Shown here: positions 35,414 through 47,444 of the stretch, in pieces
How positions within the stretch are numbered: position 1 is the first letter of the stretch
Layout: every line of letters starts with the position of its first letter
NCBI GenBank assembly: GCA_037974665.1
Contig: CM075768.1
Location: 8,147,501-8,211,500, forward strand
DNA: 64,000 nucleotides
Direction: 5' to 3'
DNA from: Ehretia macrophylla
Lineage: Eukaryota; Streptophyta; Magnoliopsida; Boraginales; Ehretiaceae
Program-made: the position numbers and the translations under genes
Notes under the pieces: model-generated
Database searches by the model: none
What the model was told of the DNA's origin: nothing
What the model saw: the letters and a program-made list of their open reading frames with translations, nothing else

Positions 35414-35771
35414 TGTTGTGGTAGGCCTATATAAATTATTTTAGGGGGACTTGTATTTTGTGGAAGATACTTGAATATTAGAAGAGGAGATTTGAGAGAA
35501 GAAACTATTTTATTTGAATAGGAGAGGCTACAACTTTCTTTGTTTGTGTTTTTCTTGCTTGGTTGCAAATGGCTAGCCAAGACCACTATTTATAGTGGTG
35601 CTTGGAGCATTCTCAAGGGTATTAAATTGCCTACAACGAACACCAACTCCTATCTACCATCTAAATCTATTAATGAAGGCTAAATTCTTTTACACATACT
35701 AGATAATTCAAACTTCTACCTACCTACCTACTTCATTAATTAACATACAAATTTATGTTTATTTTACAACA
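35414..35771 (-). repeat. 3' LTR of minus-strand copia element
   Basis: This 358-bp LTR has inverted ends TGTTGTGG and TTACAACA. On the minus strand it follows a purine tract (AAGAGGGGA, plus 35772-35780). A minus-strand TATA-like ACTATAAATAGTGG lies at about 35585-35598. The RNase H frame runs three codons into it. Left flank is ATATA; no matching right copy was found because the other end is missing. Confidence 0.8.
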
Positions 35772-36275
35772 TCCCCTCTTAAACATAAATTTGTCATACC
35801 AAGTTGAGATCGAAGTTTGAGGAAGACTACAGTCTTAAGTGGTTTGGTGAAAATATCAGCCACCTGGTCTTGTGATTTGAGAAACTTTAATTGGACATCC
35901 TTTTTCGCGACACATTCTCTAATAAAGTGGTATCTGGTGTCAATGTGCTTGCTCCGATTATGGAAGATGGGATTTTTTGCCAATGCAATTGCTAACCTAT
36001 TGTCCATGAATATTTTTGTTGCTTTATCTTGAGAGAAGTTGAGCTCCTTAACCAAATTCCGTAGCCAGAGCGCAATACATACACTTGTTGTAGCACTTAC
36101 ATATTCAGCTTCACATGATGATAAAGTGACTATCGGTTGTTTATTCGAAGTCCATGTGAATGTTGTGTCTCCAAAGTAGAACACGAACCCTGTTGTACTT
36201 TTTTGATCGTCCATATCTCTAGCCCAATAACTGCCACTATATCCAACTAGCTTGAAGTTTCTCGATGAGGGATAG
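35759..36275 (-). pseudogene. pol: Copia RNase H domain, split from RT
   Basis: An open frame carries the copia RNase H signatures: GYSGSYWARDMDDQKST, TLSSCEAEYVSATT, FMDNRLAIALAKN and HNRSKHIDTRYHFIRE. It ends at a normal stop. The aspartate of the usual GYxDADWA motif is replaced by Gly/Ser, so activity is doubtful. The N-terminal side is cut at the solo LTR boundary (36275), and the frame's partner lies beyond 37665. Confidence 0.85.
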
Positions 36276-37664
36276 TGTAACACCATAAACTAATAAACAA
36301 AACACGGCCTAGTGAGGGAGTTTTCGAAAACCTTTCATGCTATGCATAAACAACTAATAAACTAGATACACACAAGAATACAAGACCAGATAGCACAGAA
36401 GCATACGAGTCTAGGTAACATACAAGTACACAAGTTAGATAGCACACAAGTATACGAGTCTAGATAACACACAAGCACACGTGACTGGATAACACTCAAG
36501 TAACGAGTAAAACATATAGCAATATTTTCAAATAACATAACGAGATAACAAGATAACCACATATAGAAAAGGATACGGTTCCACTTAATCTCAATCCATG
36601 AACCACGATCCACAAACAATGATATTAATAGCCGGCAACCCCTTACTTCCGATGGGTGTACTCCGGATGTACCCCAAATCCTACGACCCAACACTCCTAT
36701 GCTTAGTAAGTACCAATTATGAAGTTTAATTGCACACGGGTGACACTTTTGCGTAAAGCCCCTTTCGAATTTTAGCCAATTTCACACATTTCCTCAAGGT
36801 TCAATCAAATTAATCATACATAAACACTAATTTATGTTCAATAGCACCTAAAGAGTCATTAGATAGCATAGACACAAGCTCAACATCAACTTTATACATA
36901 AATCCTAGAAAATTACTATTCATCATCTTGTTACAAAATCCCTTTGCAAAAATTCAATCAAACAAGCTAAATAACTACACAAATAAAGTCTATAGGACAT
37001 GTAAACAACACTTTGTAAAGGAATCTAGCATGAAATATCCATATTATTGCAATCTAACAAATTAAAGTTTATGGCATAAATTAAAAAATGTGTAGAAATG
37101 CCAAATCCCTCACCAAAAGCTCTTGTAGATGCTAGATATAGACCTAGGAGACTTTGATTCCACCTTAAACCACCTTGGAGAAGCACTAAATTGCAATATT
37201 GAAGATAAAAATCGCCTTCTTGGACTCCTAGAAGTTCACGGGTTTGGGGGGACTTTTTGGGTATTATTTGCTTTGTTTTTTGGCTATTATGCTATGTAGT
37301 TAATGTATTTTAGGTATATATATTGCATAGGTAAATTATTTTGGTCAAATAGATGTAAGACCAAGACAAAAGCCCAAAAGTCATTTAAAGCCTAACTAGC
37401 CTAAGAAATGAAATGTTTTACTATTCATACGGTACATAAAATATTTTCCTAATGCACTCTCCCGAAATGCAATGCACAAAATTCTATTTTTTCCAAGCCT
37501 TCTAGATGATAAGTATCATGAGAAAAATATAAATTCAGAAAAACAAAATAGTCGAAAACCATTGTGAATAGTAACCATTCATACTATTCAAGAAACATCA
37601 TATAAATGTACATAAATTGACACTAAACAGTGAATGCACATGCATGCGGGTCTGGGGTCTCACA
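36276..37664 (-). mobile_element. Gypsy-type solo LTR, 1389 bp, nested in copia pol
   Basis: It starts TGTAACACCATAAAC and ends GGGGTCTCACA on the plus strand. Flanks are GATAG (36271-36275) and AATAG (37665-37669), a TSD with one mismatch. The core block at 36655-36690 (GTACTCCGGATGTACCCC, CCTACGACCC) shows minus orientation. Direct repeats of TAGCACACAAGTATACGAGT at 36371-36500 are shared with the LTR at 57429-60427, so the two are related. No coding sequence. Confidence 0.85.
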
Positions 37665-37669
37665 AATAG

Positions 37670-38652
37670 AACATGCCATAATCGATAGTGCCTTTTATGT
37701 ATCGAATAATTCTTTTTGCAACCTTGAAGTGATAAATTGTCGGAGTCTCATGAACCTGCTGATGAGTCATACTTCGAATAAGATGTTCAGTTTTGTGCAT
37801 GTCAAATATTGTAGGCTCCCAACCAAGCTCTTGTACAATGTTGGATCAACCTTCTTAACTTTGTCATATCTTAACAGCTTTACTTCACATTCTACTGTGG
37901 TGCTTATCGGTTTGTAGTTGTCCATATTGAGCTTCTTGAGAATTGTTTTTGCATATCCTTCTTGGGATATAAAGATGCCATCATCCATCTGTTTCACTTC
38001 AATTCCGAGATAGTATGCCATGAACCCAATGTCCGTCATTTCAAATTCTCATGTCATTGCCTTCTTGAAGTCTTCAAATATTTTTGGATAACTTCCAGTG
38101 AAGATCAGGTCATCCACGTACAAGCAGATAATCATGATATCCCATTTTTTGTCCACTTTTGTATAGTGTGTGCTCATGAGGACACTTTTTGAAATTATTC
38201 TCCTCAAAGTACTTATCGATTCTAGTATTCTATGCTTGATGAGTTTGCTTCAGCCCATACAAAGCTTTTTTCAACTTCAAGACTTTGTCTTCATGGCCTC
38301 GAACGTTGTAGCCTTCTAGTTTCTCAAGGTATACTTCATCTTCGAGAAATCTATTCAAGAATGCTGATTTAACATCCATTTAATAGATCTTCCACTTCTT
38401 TTGAGCTGTTATTAAGATCAACAATCTTATTGTTTCTAGCCGAGCAACCGATGCGAAGACTTCATCATAGTCAACACCAACTCTCTGTTTGTATTCTTTC
38501 ACTACTAATATTGATTTGTATCTTTCCATTTCTCCATTAGCATTCTTCTTAGCTTTGTAGACCCATTTTATTCCTATTGCCTTGTGTCCTTTTGGTAAGG
38601 TTGCTGGCTCCCACGTGTCATTCTTCTTGATTGCTTTGATTTCCTTATCCAT
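37670..38652 (-). pseudogene. pol: Copia reverse transcriptase, decayed
   Basis: Minus-strand frames give the RT N-terminus (NDTWEPATLPKGHKAIGIKW, VDYDEVFASVARLETIR), a stop near 38380, MDVKSAFLN, LKKALYGLKQ, the catalytic CLYVDDLIFTG near 38115 and then FEMTDIGFMAYYLGIEV. Several stops break the chain. It ends on the left at the solo LTR (37664). Confidence 0.88.
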
Positions 38653-38929
38653 AACTTTTCTTCATTCTTTGCTTTTTGATGTTTCTTCATGATTGAGAGG
38701 CTCACAATCAACAAAGAGACATAATAGAGTAAGGTCATTTTGATTCTCTGTTACCTCAGAGATTTCTTGTAGAGTCCTCATTTGACGAGGCCTTTCATCC
38801 GAGCTCTCTGTTGATGTATCTTGTAATGCTATTGGTGATGAAAGTGAAGTCTCATGATTAGTTGTTTCTTCAATTGTTGGAGTTTGTTCTTCATGCAGTA
38901 GGAAGAATTGATATTGTTAATTTTCTTCT

Positions 38930-39594
38930 TTACTCCAGTCCCACGAGATCTTTTTATTGAACACTACATCTCTACTTACGGTGGACTTTCTTGTACTTGG
39001 ATTGTATAACTTGTAACCCTTCGAGTTCTGGTCATACCCAATGAAGATGTACATTTCCTTATTATCATCAAGCTTTGATCTTCTTTGATTTGGAACATGT
39101 ACATAGGTTATGCTTCTGAATACTCATAGGGGCACAATGCTTGGCTTGTAACTGCTTCATGCTTCTTAGGGTATTTTGTTCTAAACGCTCTTCATCGCGG
39201 AACGGTTTGACAAGTATACTGTACAATCTACTGTTTCAGCCCAGAATTCCTTTGGCAACATCTTACTCTTGATCATGCTTCTTGCCATATCGAGGATGGA
39301 TCTATTCTTTCTCTTGGTGACTCTATTTTGTTGTGGTGAGTAAGGAAGGGTGAGCGGATGTTTGATTCCATTTTCTTCGCAGTATGCTGCGAACTCTTAT
39401 GAGTTGAACTCTCCCTCTCTATCGGATCTCATTGCCTTGAATTTCTTGAGGACATTGAAGACCTCCGATTTTTCTTTTAGGAAATACACCCATGTCTTTC
39501 TACTGAAATCATCAATGAAGAGAAGGAAGTACCTATTTTTGCCAAATAATGTTGGGTTAATTGGGCCATATACATCAGTATAAACTAACTCCAA
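38930..39594 (-). pseudogene. pol: Copia integrase, decayed
   Basis: The core starts with ELVYTDVYGPI and LFIDDFSRKTWVYFLK (from 39592 downward). The region near 39410 reads RSDREGEFNS, where the usual catalytic aspartate motif is RSDNGGEF. The C-terminal part reads FIGYDQNSKGYKLYNP and SRDVVFNKK near 38960-39030, separated by stops. Confidence 0.82.
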
Positions 39595-39636
39595 TGGCCT
39601 TTTTGCTCTTGATGACGCCTCTTGTGGAAAACTCTT

Positions 39637-40200
39637 TCAGAATTGCTTGCCAAGCAGACATCCTTCACATAGTTGATTGGGATGATTGATCGAAGGTAGA
39701 CCCTTAAGCATATTCTTCTTTGATAGTAGTTTTAGCCCTCCAAAATTGAGATGTCTCAACCTCAAGTGCCATAGCCAAGAGGTGTCTTCTAAGCATGTTT
39801 TCAAGCATTTTAGGCTATCATTTCGACTGATTAATGAAAACATTCTATTGTTGGTCAAGGGCACTTGGGCAATTAAATATCCTCTATGATCTTTTAGGAA
39901 GAGACTTCATTTTTTCATGTGGATATCATAGCCCTTTTCTAAGAGTTAGCTCATGCTCAAGATATTGGCCTTCATGTTGGGCAAGTAGTAGACATTAAAG
40001 ATGAATTGGTGTCTACCATCTTTTAGGCAAATAAGTATTTTACCTTTGCCCTTGACCAGAGTCTTAGATAAGTCTCCAAATGTTTGACACACATGTGGTT
40101 GCTTGCACCTGTGTTGAGGTACCATGTATGTTGTTCTTCATCTTTGTATCCCTTGTATACAAGCAGGAAGGTGAAGCCTGTTTGGCGACGAATTTGCAAT
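39637..40200 (-). pseudogene. pol: Copia protease and GAG-pre-integrase region
   Basis: Near 40110 the minus strand reads TWYLNTGASNHMCVKH. The protease catalytic motif is normally DTGA or DSGA, so its aspartate has become asparagine. Further on, WLWHLRLRHLNFGGLK and CEGCLLGKQF (39637-39864) form the HHCC zinc region preceding integrase. The upstream zinc knuckle of gag is not recognisable. Confidence 0.82.
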
Positions 40201-40270
40201 GGCTCGTCACCGAATTCAGTTTTTCTTGTAGTGAAAATGGTGAATGACATAGGACACCTGTGCTTTTCAG

Positions 40271-41553
40271 AAAGTGCACAATACCCCGTACGGTCCAAAA
40301 ACCACCAAATACCTCTCTTGTGGTTTGTTAAACTAAGTGTAAGTCCTCCAACCGTAAAAAAATCCATCTATTTTGGCAGAGAGTGTATTATACTTTCCTT
40401 TTATGCAACTGGTCATGTTTTTTTGCACAAATAGATGATTAGTTGGACAAGGATACCCTTATTTATGTTGTCTGAATGAGTACTGAGTACTTTTTATTAG
40501 AATCCTATTTTTTTAACTATTTGAATAAAAGCTCTAAACATTCCATACGTTTCGGTATTTATTAATTATTATTAATTCTTTTTTTTTTATTTTTATTTAT
40601 TGCTATTATTTTTTTGGTATTTCAGAAAGTTGAGGTAATATCCCAATGCTTTACAAATTTGATAAGGTGATGAGTTCAAGTTTGTATGTCACTCCTTGCA
40701 AAAAGGTTAAAGATGAAGTAATATATGAAAATAATGTTGAAGTTGGATGGCAGATATCTCCTACTAAGACGAAGAAGGTTATTAAAAAAGAGAAGGATTA
40801 ATTGTCAAGAACCATTTAATTCATTTTGTTATGTTTTTGTCGTGATGGTTTATATGTCGTGTGATGTTTTATGATCTCCCGTTGAGATGTTTCCTTACTT
40901 TATTTGAACATCTTTTAAATAATATTACACATTATCTCTGTCAATACTTATTGGAGAATGGTCGATTAAATGACAGGTTAAATGTACCAATCTTGATCAA
41001 TTTCCTATGGTTTATTTGGCTATTTTGGTTTATCATTAGAATATTTTTGAATAAGGGTTTCCCTTCAAATAAAATTACTTTTGTTTTTACTATTTTGAGC
41101 ATGACTGATAGAACCAAATCTATACGCACAAATAACCAGTAGATTTATTAAATAAGATTATCAGAATAAAATATTTTAAATTTTTATCCTATCTATATTA
41201 TGAATGTAATTTATTATCATTTAAATTTAAATTCTTTATCTCTGTCTATAAAAGTCCTTGTATTGTGTACTTATCTAATAAGGTGTGCTTATATCAAATA
41301 TGGGATTGAAAGACTTTGACCAATAGATCAATTATGCATGGTGGGGTCCTTCGAATATTGTCTCAAGTCTGGGTTTTGGTCATAAATATTGAAATTATAT
41401 TTCATAAAAAACACAATGACCATCCAACACCAGTATTTTTAAAAATAAAATATAAGACGTTGTACATCCTTAATGGAGAATCAACCATCAAATTTAGAAA
41501 AAAAAAATATAATTCATCATGGATGGCATGATTAATGCTAAAGGTATACGACT
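40271..41553. other. Intergenic between two copia fragments
   Basis: AT-rich. A dispersed repeat (TTTATGTTGTCTGAATGAGT, 40462) and one small open frame (40646-40801) are the only items of note. The frame at 40861-41142 has no support. Confidence 0.45.
40646..40801 (+). other. Small open frame, possible last-exon remnant
   Basis: This 51-codon frame from ATG to TAA ends in a lysine-rich tail (NVEVGWQISPTKTKKVIKKE). A pyrimidine-rich TTTTTTTGGTATTTCAG just upstream (ends 40624) looks like a 3' splice site, although the frame is closed between that AG and the ATG. It has richer codon variety than the surrounding AT-rich DNA. I do not recognise it. It may be a relic of a host gene. Confidence 0.2.
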
Positions 41554-42914
41554 CTAAATAATCAACCACCAATGTAGTTGTCGAATTAGACTCAAATTAA
41601 AAGATTTGGTGAGCTTGTTAACTGAGAGAAGATTGACATGAAATTTAGGAATATGAAACACATCATCCAAGCATAGATTAAGGGTAAGAGATAGGATAGT
41701 GTCGCCATTAGGCAATTTTATAGGTGGGTACGATAAGAAAATTGGATTAGAAAGTGTATCACGGGTACAGACCATGTGATCAGTAGCCCCTGTGTCGATT
41801 ATCCAAGGCATATTAGATTATGAAAAAATGGAATGGGATGTAAGAAATGATGTGGAAGTACCTGTGACGTATGCCAAGGAAGGCGAAGTACCTTGATTAA
41901 GAAGCGCCAAGATTTGCTTGTATTAAGTCGGTGTAAAGGATGGAACCTCGTGTGAAAAAATAGATTGTGGACTTGAATTTTTACCAGAAGAGGCTGTGTG
42001 AGAGGAAGAGTCCTCGGGTGGTTGATATAGCTTGTGGTATGGAGGATAGCCAAGAAGATTCCACCAGCGGGCAGTGGAATGCCCAATACCAAATAAACCT
42101 TAGCTGCAACAATGATCACAAGATGAACGATTAATGTGACTAGAACCGCGAGAAGTATTAGATGCGCCATTATTAGAGCCTGACTTGGGAGGCAATGAAG
42201 ATCGACGGGCAGCAAGAACAATGGAGTTGTTGGACAAAGATGAGACATGATCAGCGACTTCGCATTGTCGATGAGTAGTGGATACCTCACGTTGTTTTTT
42301 CTCTTGACGAATAAGGGCATAAGCTTTGTTAACCGTTAGAAGTAGAGTCATGAGAAGAATTTGTCCATGAATAGTAGCGTAAGAATCATGTATCCCTATA
42401 AAAAACTGTAAAACACGTTCTTTTTGTTCATGAGCAGAGAGAGTTTTCATGGTCGTGCAAGTGCAAGGAGGCGGTGGATGATACGCCACTAATTCATCCC
42501 AAAGGGATTTCAGGTTATTAAAGTAGACTACCACAGAGGATTGTTATTGTTGGAGTGAGGAAATAGTTCGACGAAGTTGATAGATGCGAGGTGAAATACT
42601 CTAAGAAAACCTTCCGGGAAGATCACTCCAAACTGTGGATGTATTATCCATGTAAATAATGCTATTAGTGAGTTTCGGATCAAGGGAATTGAAGATCCAA
42701 GAAAGAACCATATCATTACACTACTACCAAAGAGCACAATTCGTTGGTGCAGTTGCGATATTCGGACACTCTATTGTCCCATCTACAAAGCCAAGTTTGT
42801 TTTTGGTGTTGAATGCCATACACGTGGTTCAAATCCAAGTGGGGTAGTTGTCACCATTGAGAGCACGAGAAACAAGGTTGATGCTTGGGCTATCTGAGTT
42901 ACGGAGGTAATACG
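41554..42914 (-). pseudogene. Copia gag and protease fragment
   Basis: On the minus strand the gag N-terminus reads NSDSPSINLVSRALNGDNYP (from about 42905 downward) with LGFVDGTI. It continues in shifted frames through IYQLRRTISSLQQ, YFNNLKSLWDELVAY and HEQKERVLQFFIGIHDSY (42100-42534). The protease follows (41554-41811) with WIIDTGATDHMVC and FHIPKFHVNLLSVNKL. Stops and frameshifts separate the pieces. The right edge is the LTR at 42915, which interrupts gag near its start. Integrase and RT are absent to the left. The gag type differs from that of the element at 5206-17569. Confidence 0.82.
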
Positions 42915-45218
42915 TGAAAGGCCCAGCATAATCCTAAGTGCATTTACGTGATTTTATGTGTCATTATCTGTTTAATTAGTTGCTAATTATAAGCTAGTAG
43001 TCTTCTAACACTTTTAAATAATTTAATTAGCTTAGTTAGAATGACTTTGACTTTTGACTTAGACATTTTGACTTAAAAAACCTTATTTTGATTTTGACTT
43101 TTGACTTAGCACTACTATATATTAAGTAGCATATATAAAAAAACAAAATAACAAGGAATAAGAGGCCTTAATGGCCGGCTATAGCAAGAAAAAAGGAAAG
43201 GATAGTTGACCTTGAAATGTAATTATGTTTTGTGTCATAGTTGTTTTGCCATGTGTCTTACAGTACTTAGCTTCTTTGCCAATTTTACTATACTTGTTAG
43301 ATTAGTTGTCTTTTAATTTCAATGTGATTAAGTAACTAATTAATTGACTAACTAATCCCTAGCTAATCTTCTATTAGTAGCTAGATCACTAATCACAACT
43401 AATTAGCTAGAATAACTAAGTTTTCCTACTAATTGGTGTTTCCATCTAGGCAATTAGCACTACACTTATTTACTTAGCATGACAATCAATAAAAGTAATA
43501 AGAAAAAGAAGTGTATGGCCGACCATCATAGAGAGAAAAGGAATGAGAAGTGTTTTGAGTGTTTATATGGTTTGTCATAGTGTAATAATGTTCTTTTGTT
43601 CAACTTGCCTAGCTATCATGCCATAACATCATATGTATTGTTGCATGACATAAAATAATTACAAAAGCCAAGGCCAAGTAGCTGGCCATGCACAAGGAAA
43701 AGAAAGAGAAATTGTTTGCTTTTGAGTATTAACTTGGTTTGTCACAAGGCTATCATTATTTGGTAACATAGACTTGTCTTTCATCACTTACACCACCACA
43801 TCATATACTACACTTAACAAACAACAAAACTAGTAAAAGGTGGGGTGGGGTGGGGTACTCGGCCTAGGGAAGAAAAAAATTAGAAAAAAGGTCAATTGCT
43901 TGGAGTATGGAGTTAGCTTTGTCATAGAATGCAATCATCATACTTTGTCTTGCCATCAATCCTCCAACCACCACCACTTAGCCTTGACTTCTTAAACCAA
44001 TAGCTAACACTCATAACTCACATTTGCAATCTGAATTCAGTGAGAAAAGAGGAAAGAGAGCACGACTAAGGTAGAGAGAAAGAGAGGGAGATAAAACAAG
44101 AAAAGAAAGAAGGTGTAGGAGAAAATGGAAATCTGGGAATTTCAGTCATCTCTTGGCCATTTTTCTACCATTTATCTTGCTATTTCTTGCATTGCTGAGC
44201 TTAGGTAAGGGGATAAAACTATTTGATAAAGTTCATAAGCATTACAATGTGTTATTTTGCCATGCATGTTGCTAGAATTGATGATAATGCAAGATAATTG
44301 TGAATGTAGATAGTTTGAACATTCCTGCGCACTGATTTTGTTAACTTGTTTCCCATAGTAAACCTTAGTGAAAATGGCTGATTTCTAGTTGTGTTGCACA
44401 AAACTCATAGTAGAACAACTTTCATGTTTAGTGCATGCATTAGTTTTGTGATTTAAGGTGTGATTTTGGGTGATTTCAGTCAACTATTGCTTGCGTGTTC
44501 AAAATTTGACATACTGTCGTTGCATGGCTGATATGGGGTAGTAGATCTTCATGGTTGTAGCTGGTTTTCACATATGACATGCTAGACTTAGAGGAGAGTA
44601 TATCTCATGTTTGATACACGTACAAATTTCGTGGTTAAAGGTATGATTGAAAGCAATTTAAGTAGGTTATTTGTACACGAATTCACTGCATGTTGAAACC
44701 TAACTTGGTATCTTGCACACTGATTTTGTATAACCATTTTGACATTGTAAACCTTAACGAATGAAGCCTATTTTCGGATATGTTGTACAAAAGACGTAGT
44801 AGAACAAAACTAATGCTGAGTGTTTGCTCAAAATATGACTAGAACCCCCTCAATTAAAGCCATTCCAGTGAGTTAGTTGTTCATATGCTGGTGCTGGCAG
44901 ACTGCGCAACAATTGTCTAAGGGCTATAACTTCCTCATTTCAACTTCAAATTCGGATTCGTTTGATTCTAGAACTATTTAATTTTAATGAACTATCTTCC
45001 TGTGCAATTTCAGCAATTTATAAGAACTTTAAGGCTGTCAACCGAACTGGACAAAATCATACATGTGTAATTTGGACATTTCAGTTTGCATTCCTTAGAA
45101 GTTTAGCTCTTGCATGTGTTCAAAAGTCAACGAATCATGATTATATGTTGGTTTATGAGTCACAAGTTAACTATGCATGCTATTTCTTCTCATGGTTAGC
45201 TTAGGTGTACAACGGTTG

Positions 45219-47138
45219 TGATGTGACTGTATTTACAACACTCAAACTATTGTATTTACACTGCATTTGCATCTTAACTTAGGAATAAATGCAACACTTT
45301 GATACTTTCGATGCAATATTGGTTGATACCGAAAAGTGAAGAATTAGACCCGAAACGATCCAAATTGTAAGTCAAGAAGTTGAGAATGTGGAAATTTGGG
45401 AATTGGTGGATGAATGAAGCACGTTGAGAAGAAATTTGGCCGAAACTAGCGTAAAATCGAACTAGGAACATTGACCGGATGATCTTGAATAGTGACCTAT
45501 GTTCATTTTTTACAAATCATACCAATTTTTTGGGTGAAAATGGCCTTCTGAGCAAAACACAAGACTCTGGCCTGCGCGCGGTGTGATTTTACCAAATTCT
45601 ATCGCTTGGAGGTCAAAACAGTGAAAAATACCCGAAAATACCTTGCTCAACACCTCGGTCAAAAGTCAACATTCAGAGCCACAAAGTCAACAAAAGGGCG
45701 CTCGAGCACCCTATGCCAGAAATTTCCACAACATTCTTGAAGAAACAAGTGGCGAAAATCCAGTGGAGTAGTAGAATGGCGCTCGAGCGTGCCTCACGGG
45801 CACTTGATCGCCCTCAACAGAATCTTCCGGAAGGGACACGTGGCGGGCAGGTAACGGTTGAAACAAAATCGCACTTGAGCGTGCCTCACTGGCGCTTGTA
45901 CGTGCCTCTGAAATTCTTCCTATAAATACCCTCCTCCCCCAACCGAATTTTGTAATTAATTTTGGATTTAAATTATATTTTAATTAATTTCTTAATTAGT
46001 TTAATTTAGTAGTATTAGTAGAATATGGGGGAAGTCCTACCTAAGTAGTTCTTATTCGGGGAATTTTGCCCGATAGCTACTTTAAGGGGAAAATTTGACC
46101 CAATTAATTATTATTCGGGGAAGTTCTGCCCCAATAGCTTTTAATAGAAAAATTCTTAGTCGGGGGAAATTCAGCCTTAATAGCTCTTATTCAAGGAAAA
46201 TTAGTTTCGCCCGAATAGGTATTTAGCGTCGGACCTTTGCTTAAATTTCGGGAATCAGAAATACAAAGTCGTTATATTGGGGGAGCCTTTCTTGACTCTC
46301 TTATTTGTACTACTTGTATTTAATATTATGTCTGAGTAGAGCTATTATCTAGGAGATGATATTATAAATGACGGTCTTTTAATATATAGTATCGATTCAA
46401 TTATTTAATTCAATTGCAATATATGGCTTGCTTTAATTCAGTATCGTCTTTCATACGTAATGCTTTTCAGTAGATGTTATGATTGCTTTACTTATCATCT
46501 TTCATAGGTAATGCTTTTTAGTAGACATTATGATAGCTTTATTTTCATGCCATATATCAATGCTTTAATAGTGAATCAATAGCTTGACAACCTTAGATTC
46601 TATGACTATAGGTTATACCATAGTTTTAGTCTAGAAAGAAGATATTGATTATTTAGTTGAAACAGACCTTTAACGCCAGGCTGCAAGGATAGATCTATAC
46701 TACGGCTATATAATAAACTCGTAAATGGAACGACACCTACAATAGAGTTAGTAATCGGAATTTTAATAGACTAAGTTAATTGACTAGGTTAATGCTTGTA
46801 GCTTAACCCTTGCATAGGATTAGAGAACTTGAATGCTGAGCCTATATTGACTTTCTCTTTGCATATCCATCCCCCTAGATTCCTCTCCCTTGTATTCCAC
46901 TTTTACTTACTTAGTTTAGTTTAGTTATAGTTTAGTTTACAAGCTACTCAAACTCTTTGCAAAACTGTCACTTATCGCTTTAACACTTTCGCACTCTATT
47001 TCACTAACTAGCTAACGCACTTCCCTGTGGAATTCGACTCCGTACTCAGAGCACACTACACTACAAGATCCGTGCACTTGCAGGTTATTAAACTTGGTCA
47101 TTTTGTACCTATATATAACGCACCATTTAATCGCATCA
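45219..47138 (+). repeat. 5' LTR of Athila-like element
   Basis: This 1920-bp LTR has a TATA-like CCTATAAATACC at 45919. It carries a striking set of short repeats around TTATTCGGGGAA / TTTTGCCC at 46030-46220. The last 1.2 kb aligns with 50505-51558. The frame at 45713-45925 is not a gene. Confidence 0.88.
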
Positions 47139-47144
47139 AGTTTT

Positions 47145-47162
47145 TGGCGCTGTTGCTGGGGA
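47145..47162 (+). promoter_or_regulatory. tRNA-Asp-like primer binding site
   Basis: TGGCGCTGTTGCTGGGGA lies 6 bases after the LTR. It differs at two bases from TGGCGCCGTTGCCGGGGA, the tRNA-Asp PBS of Athila/Tat elements. Confidence 0.9.
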
Positions 47163-47444
47163 AGCACGACCTAGTTTAGTTTTTGAATTAGTTGTGAATT
47201 TGTTTTAAGTGTTGTAATTATTGCCTATATTGTTTATATTTGTTTTAAATTGTATTAATTTTACTTGTAAAGTATATATTGCATATAGTTTATAAATATC
47301 AGTATTATACTTGCACATAAACTGTTTATATTATGTTATGTTAAAATAGCTTGTACATGTACTTAGCTTATTTTACGTATTTATTTTAAGTACTTAGTTT
47401 ATTTTCTATAGTTATTTATTGCACTTAGCTTTAGTATATTTTGC

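Larger units (their letters stand above)
35414..40270 (-). mobile_element. Minus-strand copia element, 5'-truncated, with nested solo LTR
   Basis: Read on the minus strand: protease, GAG-pre-integrase, integrase, reverse transcriptase, RNase H, PPT and one LTR (35414-35771). The 5' LTR and most of gag are missing on the right, where recognisable homology fades near 40270. All domains carry stops or frameshifts. RNase H and RT are separated by the solo LTR at 36276-37664. Confidence 0.88.

Noticed and set aside
45713-45925. 70-codon frame
   Set aside because: It lies inside the Athila-like LTR and is not kept in the other LTR.
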